This document shows, one piece after another, positions 9,836-18,055 of a DNA stretch of 64,000 bases; the first letter of the stretch is position 1, and the number at the start of each line of letters is the position of its first letter. The stretch spans positions 23,193,001 through 23,257,000 of the forward strand of contig JAUMIR010000003.1 of assembly GCA_030847615.1 (NCBI GenBank), in the 5' to 3' direction. The stretch comes from Gambelia wislizenii. Its lineage: Eukaryota; Chordata; Lepidosauria; Squamata; Crotaphytidae. The notes beneath the pieces are model-generated. The model was not told the DNA's origin. It saw nothing but the letters and a program-made list of their open reading frames with translations, and did not search any database. A program made the position numbers and the translations under genes.

Positions 9836-11639
9836 TTCCCTGATTTACCACTATCTCCCAAAAATTTGAGCTCCATATCCTTTGCAAGAACTATTAGACC
9901 CAAAAGCGTTGTTTAATCACAGGACAGAAGCGATAATTTTTCATAATATAAAGAGGAAGTTGCCAAGTCCTGAACCCCTAATTTTATTTCATCGGTATGC
10001 TATGAAGTGCTGCTAAATATGGACAAAAAAACTGTGTGCTGAAGTTGGCCTGCCTGGTCTAAAGAGGAATGAGTATACAACCAGCATAACATGGAAAGAG
10101 GTTGTGACTAAAACATTTATTGAAATCATGTCTCAAACAGAAATGCAAATGATTGTTCTTCAAATTGGCAAAATTAGTGGATCCTGACAAGCAAAATGGA
10201 ATACAAGAAGAAACTGGATCTAGATCCTGCAAGCATCACAAAGGGTCAAGTCATGAATTAATTATCCATGAAGTGTGGGAGCTGTCAAAAAAAAAAAAAA
10301 AAAACCAACTGCTTTCCCTGAGACTCACATGGCTATTTCCCACATCAGCAAACTGCAGGACAAGTGCTGGTATGGAAAGGAATCACACAAGCTGGGCAAG
10401 CCATGTGATTAGTGCAGCCAGGCATTACTGTTCAGCATGGAACCCAACTATGGAGGAACTGTTTTTCTAGCCAATTACCAGGCATGCAAATTAGGTATCA
10501 TTCACAAGATCAGTGAAGAATAACACCAGGGAACAATGGAGCAAAGGGGCAGTATCCAAGTGGTGAGTTCAGAGATTTGCATGGGGAAATTAAAATACAT
10601 ACATTCTCCCACCTGAATGACATAAATTCCATTCATAAGCCCTGCCTGCAACATTCCAAAGATTCCAGTCATACAGTAGCACACTTCCTAAATAAAAGAC
10701 AGTCAAGAATTTAGTCACAACTCTGAAAGAAACTTCACTTGTAACATCATGACCTGCAGTTTTCCCCAGACCTCTTTTCAAATATCATTACCTCATTCTC
10801 CTTCAGAACAGTTATAAATCTATGGCATTTCAGTTTTATACAGAAGGGATACTAACTCTCTGGCATGATCAAAGCCTGAGGCTAAGCAAAATTTGAACAC
10901 AGCTTTCCCAATCAGACTCAAACCTGAAATATTATTATTCATTAGTGACCACACAAATTCTGAACCACTGAAATATATCCTTCCCACTATTGCTATTTCC
11001 ATATGTCATTTAGAACCAATACGGTATGCCATAGCATATACTTAATTGACACCATCTAAGTACCTGTATAATTGAAGAAATTCATAAAATCAACTGTAAC
11101 AACAGTTTCCCAAGAGAGGAACAGGATAGGCCTGCCAGGTCCTCTTAGCAGGAACTTAAAAAATAAGCAGATTGAGTACTTTGTTAGGTTCAACTAACAC
11201 ATTACAAATTTGTGAATTTATCTTTTAACTGGAACGCCTCAGTGCTACAGATTGCAATTAATATACTGTATTTTACCATTCTTGTGGTAAAAGATCAGAA
11301 ATGGCACCTGCTGTTTAAGATACAGCAGCTCCAAGACATCTCTATTTTACATTGCTTGATGAACCAACTGGTCACCTGCCAATAACAGTTCACTACCTTA
11401 GATTGGCTTTTTCTTTTCAAAAAATGATTTAATTTCATAGATATGTCAAGTTTGTTATTCACCACGATAGTTTAGAAGAAAATCTCTGTCATCACAACAA
11501 ATCTCTCTTTAATTGTAGTAGGCTGGGGCTAAACAGTGTACAGTAGTCACCACTATGCTTTGCTGAAACATTTCCCATGAGTATTTTGACTGACCACTCT
11601 CAATAAAACAGTACTGTATCACATACACATTCAGAACCT

Positions 11640-12375
11640 AATTTAGTAAAATGTGGTACATGCGCTGGTAACCTCGCGTCTCAACTTCTGTAATGTGCTC
11701 TACATGGTGCTACCCTTGTGCTTGACTCCGAAACTTCAACTAGTTCAGAACATGGCAGCCAGGTTGATTTCTGGCGTTTCCAGAAGAGAGCATATAACAC
11801 CTGTGTTAAAAGCTCTCCACTGGCTGCCTATTAGTTTCCGGGCACAGCACAAGGTGTTGGTTGTGACCTTTAAAGCCCTACATGGCTTGGGTCCAACTTA
11901 CTTCCAGGACCGCCTCCTCCCATACGCCCCTCCCCGCACACTTCAGTTCTCTGGGAGGAATCTGTTACAACCTATGAAAACAAGGCTGTCGGTGACCTCC
12001 CAGAGGGCCTTCCCTGCTACCGCTCCCAGATTATGGAATGGCCTGCCAGACGAGATCCATGTTATTACCACCTTAGACAGCTTCAAAAAAGCTGTGAAGA
12101 AGGATATTTTCCGGCAGGCCTTTCCCGAATAGCTATCCCAGCCCGAAGATTCGGCTGTCTTTTCCCTTAAGCTGCCATTGAATTATTCATTTTTTTCTTT
12201 TTAATTATTGTATGTTTTTAATCTTTTTAATTTAATATTGTTTTAAGGGGTGGGTGGGTTACGGTACTAATGTAATTATAGAATTTTTATGCTGTAAGCC
12301 ACCCCATTTGCGTTGCAGAGGGGTGGGATAAAAATAATTTGTTATTATTATTATTATCATTATCATCATCATCAT
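11640..12375 (+). mobile_element. L2-like LINE 3' end with 3' UTR and (TTA)n tail
   Basis: A 5'-truncated L2-type LINE. The open frame 11,653-12,132 (159 codons) is the intact end of ORF2: LVQNMAARLISGVSRREHI, HWLPISFRAQHKVLVVTFK, ALHGLGPTYFQDRL, RLWNGLPDEI and FKKAVKKDIFRQAFPE. The 3' UTR ends 'taagccacccc...gaggggtgggataaaaataa', followed by TTA and TCA repeats. The same tail occurs at 23,600-23,677, showing one family. It lies in the ECT2 first intron. Confidence 0.85.
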
Positions 12376-13630
12376 CTAGCTAAACTATTACATATATCAC
12401 ATTTCAGGTATGCATGTAAGATTTTTGTTGTGTGTAACTAAGAAGGTAAAATGTACTTGCTGCAGTTGCAGATCTCTTTACACATAGGATCCTCAGGTAG
12501 CTAGCCGTAGCACAATGCTTTATAAGCATCCAGTGGAACAGAGCCCTTGGTCCATACAGCTCTGCAATTTACAGGTTTAAAATATCTCCTCATAAAGGTT
12601 TCCACAATTTATAGACCGAAGCAAGGGATACAGATAAAGGAAAGGAGATGGAGACTGATGTAAGCAGAGGGGATTTGCAGTTATTTTCAATACAAACTAC
12701 AAATCCTTCCACCTATTTACCACCAAGTGTTGGAACACAAATTACCAATCCTTTCAGTAATTTACCTTAACGAACAAACAGAAGCTTGTACAAAATGATA
12801 CATATACAATTCCTAAAGAGAAGATGATGCAGGTAGCTGCTGAGATAAGGACTGCTGAAAACGAAAACAAAAAACCCAAAAGATTTTTTAGATGCAAAAA
12901 AACCACAATTATCTCCATGTTACTTTATAAACTCATTATTCTCCCTCACATACATTAAGCCTCACCAGAAAAAGATTTTCAGTGCCAGAGCCAAGACACT
13001 CAGTAGGGTTGAGGAAGGATCCTGTAGATGTTGTACAATACAAAACCCAAGAGCCTCCCCCCAACCAGTATGGCCAATGGTCAGCAATTATGGAAGCTGG
13101 AATCCATCAACATCCACAGGGCCAGAATTTCCCCACCTTTATTTTAAATACAGGAAGCTCAAATAGTTGCAAGCAAGTACAAGCACCAAAGCATTAAAAA
13201 GAGCATGTCTTTCATCACTGGCCATGTGTGATGATAGGGCTCTCCCATCATCTGGGCAACACAGCTAAGCAGGTAAAGGAAGGTTTAAGGATGTATCAGG
13301 TTAAGTTACAGCTTATGAGGGTCAGGAGAATGAGATGGCCACCTGGAGGATGCATCTGGGCCACAAAGTGTAACTTAATCTGATACATTCTTAATCCTTT
13401 GTTTACCTACTTGGCTGGTATTGCCCAAATAATGGGAGAGCCTCATTATCATACCATGTTACAGAAAATCTTCCCATACTGAGGCCTGGATAGATTATTG
13501 GAGGAGGGAAAGAAAGAAGCCTCTCAGATCAAAATGTGATGTTTCTAGAAAGATCTTATTCCTTGCACGCCAATTCCCTCTTCCCAATTTTATTGGGGGA
13601 AGCAACCACAGCCTGGCAAGGTCATGCCTT
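12376..13630 (-). other. ECT2 intron, nothing recognised
   Basis: No exon, ORF of interest or classified repeat is seen. A loose inverted similarity exists between 13,225-13,320 and 13,360-13,450 (atgggagagc / gctctcccatcat; tgtatcaggttaagttac / gtaacttaatctgatac), which may be an eroded foldback element. Confidence 0.45.
13215..13460. repeat. Eroded foldback element
   Basis: The phrase 'ggctctcccatcatctgggcaa' near 13,238 is mirrored by 'tgcccaaataatgggagagcc' near 13,422, and 'tgtatcaggttaagttac' near 13,292 by 'gtaacttaatctgatacat' near 13,369. The arms are about 80 bases around a short centre. It is likely a MITE relic. Confidence 0.6.
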
Positions 13631-13845
13631 GGACTACCACAGCTGGAGGTTCTGGGACTTGTGGTTCCCCAAAAGGTAGCCTTTGCTAATCTCTGAAGCA
13701 GTGGTATTCAATCTGTGCCCCCACAAGTATTTTGGACTACAGCTCCCAGAATTCCAGACCCTTGCACCAGCTGGTTCATGCTTCTGGAAGTTGGAGTCCA
13801 AAACCCCTGGAGGGCTAAAGGTGGACACCACTGTGAAGTTGAAGG

Positions 13846-13965
13846 CTTTCACGGCCGGCAACCATAGATTTTCCTTGTTTTTTTTCCGGGCTGTGAGGCT
13901 GTGTTCTTAGTTTCTTTCTGACGTTTCACCTGCATCTGTGGCTGGCATCTTCAGAAAATGGTTGG
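13846..13965 (-). mobile_element. Penelope-like terminal sequence with hammerhead-like motif (left, inverted copy)
   Basis: On the minus strand the segment reads CTGAAGATGCC...GCAGGTGAAACGTCAG (13,918-13,954) then the phrases 'cacagcccgg' and 'gccgtgaaagcc'. This matches the right copy at 15,208-15,300. Hammerhead ribozymes are documented in Penelope-like pseudo-LTRs; see the finding. Confidence 0.6.
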
Positions 13966-13994
13966 GTAGGAGTGTGTCACAAAATGTTATTTAA

Positions 13995-14150
13995 AAACAC
14001 TGAAATTCTGGACCAGGCCAACAATTATCACGTCAGAATGCACAGAGAAAATATTGAAATCCACAAACACCTGGACAACTTCAACAGGAAAGAAGAAACC
14101 CTAAAAGTAACAAAATCCGGCTTCCAATTTTGAAAAACAATAGAATCAAA
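13995..14150 (+). pseudogene. Penelope-like element ORF tail (after the GIY-YIG endonuclease)
   Basis: The frame reads VRMHRENIEIHKHLDNFNRK, then EETLKVTKSGFQF and a stop. The REAIEI-KH--NNFNR pattern is the usual C-terminal end of Penelope-type polyproteins, just past the GIY-YIG nuclease. Only about 45 codons remain, and the reverse transcriptase is absent. The assignment rests on remembered family sequence. Confidence 0.5.
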
Positions 14151-14242
14151 ACTGAACACTTACAAAGGAACTGCACCCAGGGACAGGGGGATTTCCAGCA
14201 GATTATGGCCCATCAACCAATCATTAGCCAAACATACACTAA

Positions 14243-14592
14243 GGACATTTTCAGACATGACTTACAGCAGAAGAATCGAGCGGGAGAGCTTCGCCGCTGC
14301 AGCATAGCAGGGGATCCATTTCGGATGACACCGTCCCTGTGGTGAAATTGTCCGTGTCACTTCCGTTTAGGCTTGGAGCCGGCCGCACCATATTTTGCTC
14401 ACAGACAACTTCCGTGAATAAAATCTGATGGAATTTAAACGGAAGTTTAAATTTAAATTTAGATTTAAATTTAAATCTAAATGGAAGTGCCACAGGGACG
14501 GCGTCATCCGAAATGGGTCCCCTGCTGCGCTGCAGCGCCAAAGCTCTCCCGCTCAATTCTTCCGCTGTAAGTGGTGTCTGAAAATGTCCTAA
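14243..14592. mobile_element. Palindromic MITE, about 345 bases
   Basis: The terminal inverted repeats are about 110 bases: aggacattttcagacatgac at the left and its reverse complement (with a few changes) at the right. They include the matched blocks 'gagcgggagagctt' and 'atttcggatgac'. The centre is an AT palindrome (tttaaatttaaatttag and its mirror). No transposase is present. The superfamily is not assigned. Confidence 0.8.
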
Positions 14593-14599
14593 TCCTCCT

Positions 14600-15058
14600 T
14601 GCATTTCTATACCCACGATACAAGGACTCCCTGAAACAACACCTCAGGCTCAGCCAAACTGATTACCAACAATGGTCCCCCCTGGCCTCACATCGGCAGG
14701 CATGGAGACACACTATCCACAATGCTGCAGCCTTATTTGAGAACTTGAGAAAAGAGATTGGCCTTTTTAGTCATCAGCGCACTTGCAGAAAGCGCGGGAT
14801 AAGTCCTTCCTGAATCTTCGTTTGCGAAGAAAAGCCAAAGAGAGGAGAGATTTGAGAATTCACTCCGAACAAGTCTTGAAGACAAATGACAATGCAGAAA
14901 GAATCGCAACCCAGAAACATCACCCAAGGAGACCTTCTGCTGTGCTTTCTGCAACCGGACTTGTTTATCTCAGATTGGCCTTTTTAGTCATCAGCGCACT
15001 TGCAGAAAGCACAGGATGAGTCCTTCCTGAATCTTCGTTTGTGAAGAAAAGCCAGAGA
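14600..15058 (+). mobile_element. 3' end of a zinc-finger-tailed LINE, with internal duplication
   Basis: The phrase 'ccacgatacaaggactccctgaaacaacac' starts the block (RYKDSLKQHLRLSQ), followed by HRQAWRHTIHNAAALFENL and a CAFCNRTCLSQIGLFSHQRTC-type finger. The last 80 bases occur twice (14,757-14,838 and 14,975-15,056). The same family is at 16,905, 27,001, 39,508, 41,521 and 46,108. It is a non-LTR retrotransposon by character; the clade is not assigned. Confidence 0.65.
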
Positions 15059-15121
15059 ATCTATACCCAGAAACTAACCATTCAAATACACAAATGTACA
15101 TAACTCTCCAATAGGGGTTCC

Positions 15122-15123
15122 TA

Positions 15124-15171
<48 letters not shown>

Positions 15172-15192
15172 ACTACACACACACACACACAC
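15122..15192. repeat. (GT)n-(TA)n-(AC)n self-complementary microsatellite
   Basis: About 24 bases of GT, then about 23 of TA, then about 18 of AC. The GT and AC arms are reverse complements, so the whole can extrude as a hairpin or cruciform. Confidence 0.9.
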
Positions 15193-15199
15193 CTACCCA

Positions 15200-15300
15200 G
15201 CCATTCTCTGAAGATGCCAGCCACAGATGCAGGCGAAACGTCAGAAAGAAACTATTCCAGAACATGGCCTCACAGCCCAGAAAAAAACCCAAGGAAAATC
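15200..15300 (+). mobile_element. Penelope-like terminal sequence with hammerhead-like motif (right copy)
   Basis: CTGAAGATGCCAGCC at 15,208 leads into GCAGGCGAAACGTCAG (ends 15,245) and then 'aacatggcctcacagccc'. The motif is the plus-strand mate of the left copy. It lies immediately beside the ECT2 CpG island. Confidence 0.65.
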
Positions 15301-15608
15301 GTTGGACACCACTGCTTCAGAGCTTGGCAAAGGTTACTTTTTGGGTGACCACAAGTCCCAGAAGCCCCAGCTGTGGGGGGTTTATGGGAGTTGTAGTCTG
15401 AAGAGAACTGGAATTTCTGCTCTGCCTCCGAGCGAGGCCTGTCTCCACATGGCTTCTTCGCTCAAACCCGAGGCAGCCGCCGCCAGCCTCCGTTATCTGG
15501 CCACCCCTGCCTTTCGTCCGGGCCCTCAATAACCCCACTACCGCCACCACCCGGTCCCGGCCTCCTGAGGCCTCCTCAGCACCTTTCCGCCCGCCTTCGC
15601 CGCCTCAC

Positions 15609-15665
15609 CATTCAGTCCAACCCTGAACCTCTTCCCTGGAGAGCCGCCATTCGAGAGTCACCCGA
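15609..15665 (-). other. ECT2: Probable non-coding first exon of ECT2
   Basis: Inferred. In the CpG-rich block on the minus strand a good donor (CTGAATG then GTGAGG) ends an exon at 15,609. A YY1-type motif (AATGGCGGC, rc of 15,643-15,651) lies just upstream of it, as is common a few bases after the start site in TATA-less promoters. The CHR element at 15,683 sits about 20 bases above the assumed transcription start near 15,665. The 5' end is approximate; the donor is the only splice signal I used. Confidence 0.5.
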
Positions 15666-15805
15666 AACACACACCACACCAATTCAAAAAGCGAGCGTCC
15701 GCTCCCGCCGGCCGCCTATTGGCTGCCCTGACCCATATGCAAAGTAGCGTTTCGGAAATACCGGTTCTCATTGGTTGGGTTGGTTCCAAGCAGGAGGCGG
15801 GACTA
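15640..15805 (-). promoter_or_regulatory. ECT2: ECT2 core promoter: CHR element, two CCAAT boxes, E2F-like site
   Basis: Seen on the minus strand, from distal to proximal: GGCGGGA-type motif on the plus strand near 15,797; CCAAT (rc of ATTGG at 15,770-15,774) in the context CCAACCAATGAG; a second CCAAT (15,718-15,722) in CAGCCAATAGG; an E2F-like GGCGGGAGC near 15,701-15,709; a GC-rich CDE-like stretch; and TTTGAA (15,683-15,688), the canonical cell-cycle homology region. An octamer-like ATGCAAA is at 15,737. Known: NF-Y at CCAAT boxes plus MuvB complexes at a CHR give repression in G0/G1 and peak expression in G2/M. ECT2 is a mitotic gene of that class. No TATA box is seen. Confidence 0.65.
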
Positions 15806-16050
15806 GGAATTACATCAAGGTAGGCTTCTTCTTGACTCTTTGGTCACCCGTCGCTATGGTTACCGGCTAGGTTTTGGACGTTTGGTTGAGCGGCGCTTCC
15901 CATGAAAGGCGGTTGGCGATTGGTGCAGATCGATCGCCCCCATTTTGTGACAGGGTGGGCGGCTGTTGTTGTTGTTTAACCTCGCGAGTCCCTCGCAGGG
16001 CGGAGCGCAACTGCGAATGGAAAGTGTACCCCTCCCTCCCCCTCTAAAAA

Positions 16051-16904
16051 AAAAAAAACGTTCTTAAAGGCGGTTAATGGCTTTAGGTCGCTCATAGTCG
16101 ATGTCGACTAGAGGGCCGCTAACAAGTAATTTGGGCGTGAGGGCCCAAATACCGCCCGCTCAAGGCTTCCCCACAACAGGACGGTCAAGAAATTAGCTAA
16201 GACATGTGCAGAAACACCACACGTTTGAGAACCATGTCCTAACCTAAACGCTCCACTCACTCAAGGAATCCTGGTTAATGTAGTTTTAGATTTTTCCAGG
16301 AAAAATGGAAATTTTCGGAAAAATTGGGGAAAAATGCGACATTAGCACTTTTTACAGACTGAAAGTCACTCTGTTACTTAAGGAACATAAAATATGACGT
16401 CCTACAATTTGATTTGGCATAAAATTATCACAATTTGTATATTAAATATTTTATTGTCTTAAAGATGTTATTCATCATGCTAAAATAAAGCATTCCATAA
16501 TCAATTTTCATCCTTTTTTTCAATTTTTCAGAAAATAAAGCTCCGGGGAAAATGTGACATTGTCAAGGTTTATCTGGGTTAACAAATAACGGAGTCTCAA
16601 GGTCAGGTTCTATTCATTCAGATGGCTTTAATTGCTAGCAATGACACAGGATATTTCCTGCCGAACTGTGTCAAAGAATCAAAAGCATACACAACCTTTT
16701 TATTTCAGAAAAACAAAACTTAAGAAACTCAGGCTTTGCGCATGTCAACTACATCAGCACAATAAAGTTTTCATTTCTCAGACAACTTGTAAAAGATTCT
16801 AGCTTTGTATCATTTATTTTGAACAGAAACATGGGTCACCTATCACCACCACTTACGACTCCTCGAACGCTTTCATTAGCGCTGTATACGCACAATCCTA
16901 AATA
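16051..16904. other. Intergenic sequence upstream of ECT2, nothing classified
   Basis: AT-rich after the CpG island. Two related phrases, 'aaaatgcgacattagcac' (16,332) and 'aaaatgtgacattgtcaag' (16,550), bound a 230-base AT-rich stretch and may mark an old repeat. No ORF or splice pattern is convincing. Confidence 0.45.
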
Positions 16905-17400
16905 TACACTGGACAGACTATGTGACGAATGTTGCTGTCCTTGAGCAAGCAGGGATCACTAGCATTGAGGCCATGATATTGAGAATACAGCTGCGCTGGG
17001 CAGGGCACGTTTCTAGGATGGAGGACCATCACCTCCCAAAAATAGTACTCTACGGTGAACTCGCCACAGGTCAGCGTAAGAGGGGCGCTCCAAAAAAGCG
17101 ATACAAGGACTCCCTGAAACAACATCTCAGGCTTGGCCAAATTGATCACCAATAATGGTATGCCCTGGCCTCACATCAGGAGGCATGGAGACACACTATC
17201 CACAATGCTGCAGCCTTATTTGAGAACTCACGCCGAACAAGTCTTGAAGAGAAACAACAACGCAGAAAGAATCACAAACCTTCTGCTGTGCTTTCTGCAA
17301 CTGGACTTGTCTGTCTCGGATTGGCTTTTTTAGTCATCAGCGTGCTTGCAGAAAACGCGGGATGAGTCCTTCCTGAATCTTCGTGTGCGGAGAAAAGCCA
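16905..17400 (+). pseudogene. Zinc-finger-tailed LINE, C-terminal fragment
   Basis: The most informative copy of the family. The open frame 16,922-17,155 reads IEAMILRIQLRWAGHVSRME, DHHLPKIVLYGELATGQRKR and GAPKKRYKDSLKQHLRLGQ. It then degrades through HNAAALFENSRRTSLEE to the finger and the terminal phrase 'gagtccttcctgaatcttcg'. The RWAGHV-RM-D motif is common at the C-terminus of several non-LTR retrotransposon proteins. The clade is not assigned. Confidence 0.7.
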
Positions 17401-17464
17401 GAAAGAGACAAGGGCAGGGCATGGATGGTCTCCCCAGCTATTTTGCATCTACAAGGTTGGAGGG

Positions 17465-18055
17465 TGGGGGACAGAGCTGGAAGGCACTCTGAATTACTCG
17501 GGGCTTGTTTATACAGTAGAAAAAAATACTCCTCACAGAATTCAAGAAGAATACATTTTGTCCAAATGGGATGCCACATAATTTTGTTATATTCGGAAGG
17601 AGGGGGACAAAAAAACTCCAAAAAGTCAGTGGGAAAAGCCTTCTCTGCTTTTCCCAACTTTTTTTAAATTGGGAAATGCACATTCCCACTCCAAAGAAAA
17701 TGCACATTCCCGCTCATTGGGACAACTGATTCACTTTGCTGCGCTTTCCCAATAATAGTGGAAACTGAAAGCTGATTGATTGGTTGTGTGCAGTGGGCGG
17801 AGCTTGCCAGTAAGGCTGCTCTAGCAATCAACATGTTGGATTTTCACCATAGTGCTCATGCGCTGAGGCAATGAAACAACCTTTCCCCCTTTTTTTCTGT
17901 TTATTTAAGTGGAAGATCACACTTCTACACCTTGAATTTGCCTTTTTTTTAAAAAAAAATACTGTTTGGTGGCAGTAACTGATAACAAAACAAACGAGTA
18001 ATTCACTCACACCTGCCATCTAGATTAAAAGACATGCCCATTTGAACAACAAATG
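17465..18055 (+). mobile_element. Non-autonomous DNA transposon, about 590 bases (family X, copy 1)
   Basis: The ends are 'gggcttgtttatacagtaga' and 'aatgtgtatgtcttcacatg'. The interior shares with 24,885-25,480 and 35,480-36,098 the ordered phrases 'tattcggaaggaggg', 'gaaaagcctt', 'tgcacattcc', 'agctgattg', 'gcttgccag', 'catgttggattttc' and 'gaggcaat'. No transposase is present. Confidence 0.65.

Larger units (their letters stand above)
13636..15400. repeat. Composite structure bounded by large inverted repeats (Penelope-associated)
   Basis: The outer arms 13,636-13,715 and 15,302-15,377 are inverted copies (tctgggacttgtggt, ctctgaagcagtgg and neighbours). The inner arms 13,846-13,965 and 15,200-15,300 are inverted copies of a Penelope-type terminal sequence. 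Between them lie a Penelope ORF tail, a palindromic MITE, a LINE fragment with an internal duplication, and a GT/TA/AC microsatellite. An extra 125 bases (13,716-13,840) interrupts the left arm. Penelope elements are known for inverted and tandem terminal arrangements, which is my preferred reading. Confidence 0.65.
967..15665 (-). other. ECT2: ECT2 gene, 5' portion (six coding exons plus probable non-coding exon 1)
   Basis: This is the gene-level span of ECT2, a guanine-nucleotide exchange factor for RhoA that is recruited by centralspindlin and drives cytokinesis. Only the 5' part is in the window. Seen: six exons on the minus strand, each bounded by AG and GT, whose joined product is co-linear with the first 228 residues of human ECT2 as I recall it. 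Exon lengths are 43 and a third, 26 and two thirds, 31, 61, 30 and 36 codons, with no insertion or deletion relative to human. The BRCT2, DH, PH and C-terminal parts must lie left of position 1, outside the window. Introns hold only repeats and AT-rich sequence. The initiator exon is about 8.3 kb downstream of the CpG-rich promoter, so a non-coding first exon is inferred. Confidence 0.93.
15420..16050. promoter_or_regulatory. CpG-rich island over the ECT2 5' end
   Basis: A stretch visibly rich in CG dinucleotides and GC (CCGCCGCC, GCGAGCG, CCGGCCGCC, GGCGGGACT, CCTCGCGAG) in an otherwise AT-rich, CpG-poor region. It lies where the ECT2 5' end is expected and carries the CHR/CCAAT promoter. 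Boundaries are by eye. Confidence 0.75.

Noticed and set aside
14251..14616. A 121-codon open frame on the minus strand.
   Set aside because: It runs through the palindromic MITE; the lysine/phenylalanine repeat comes from the AT palindrome.
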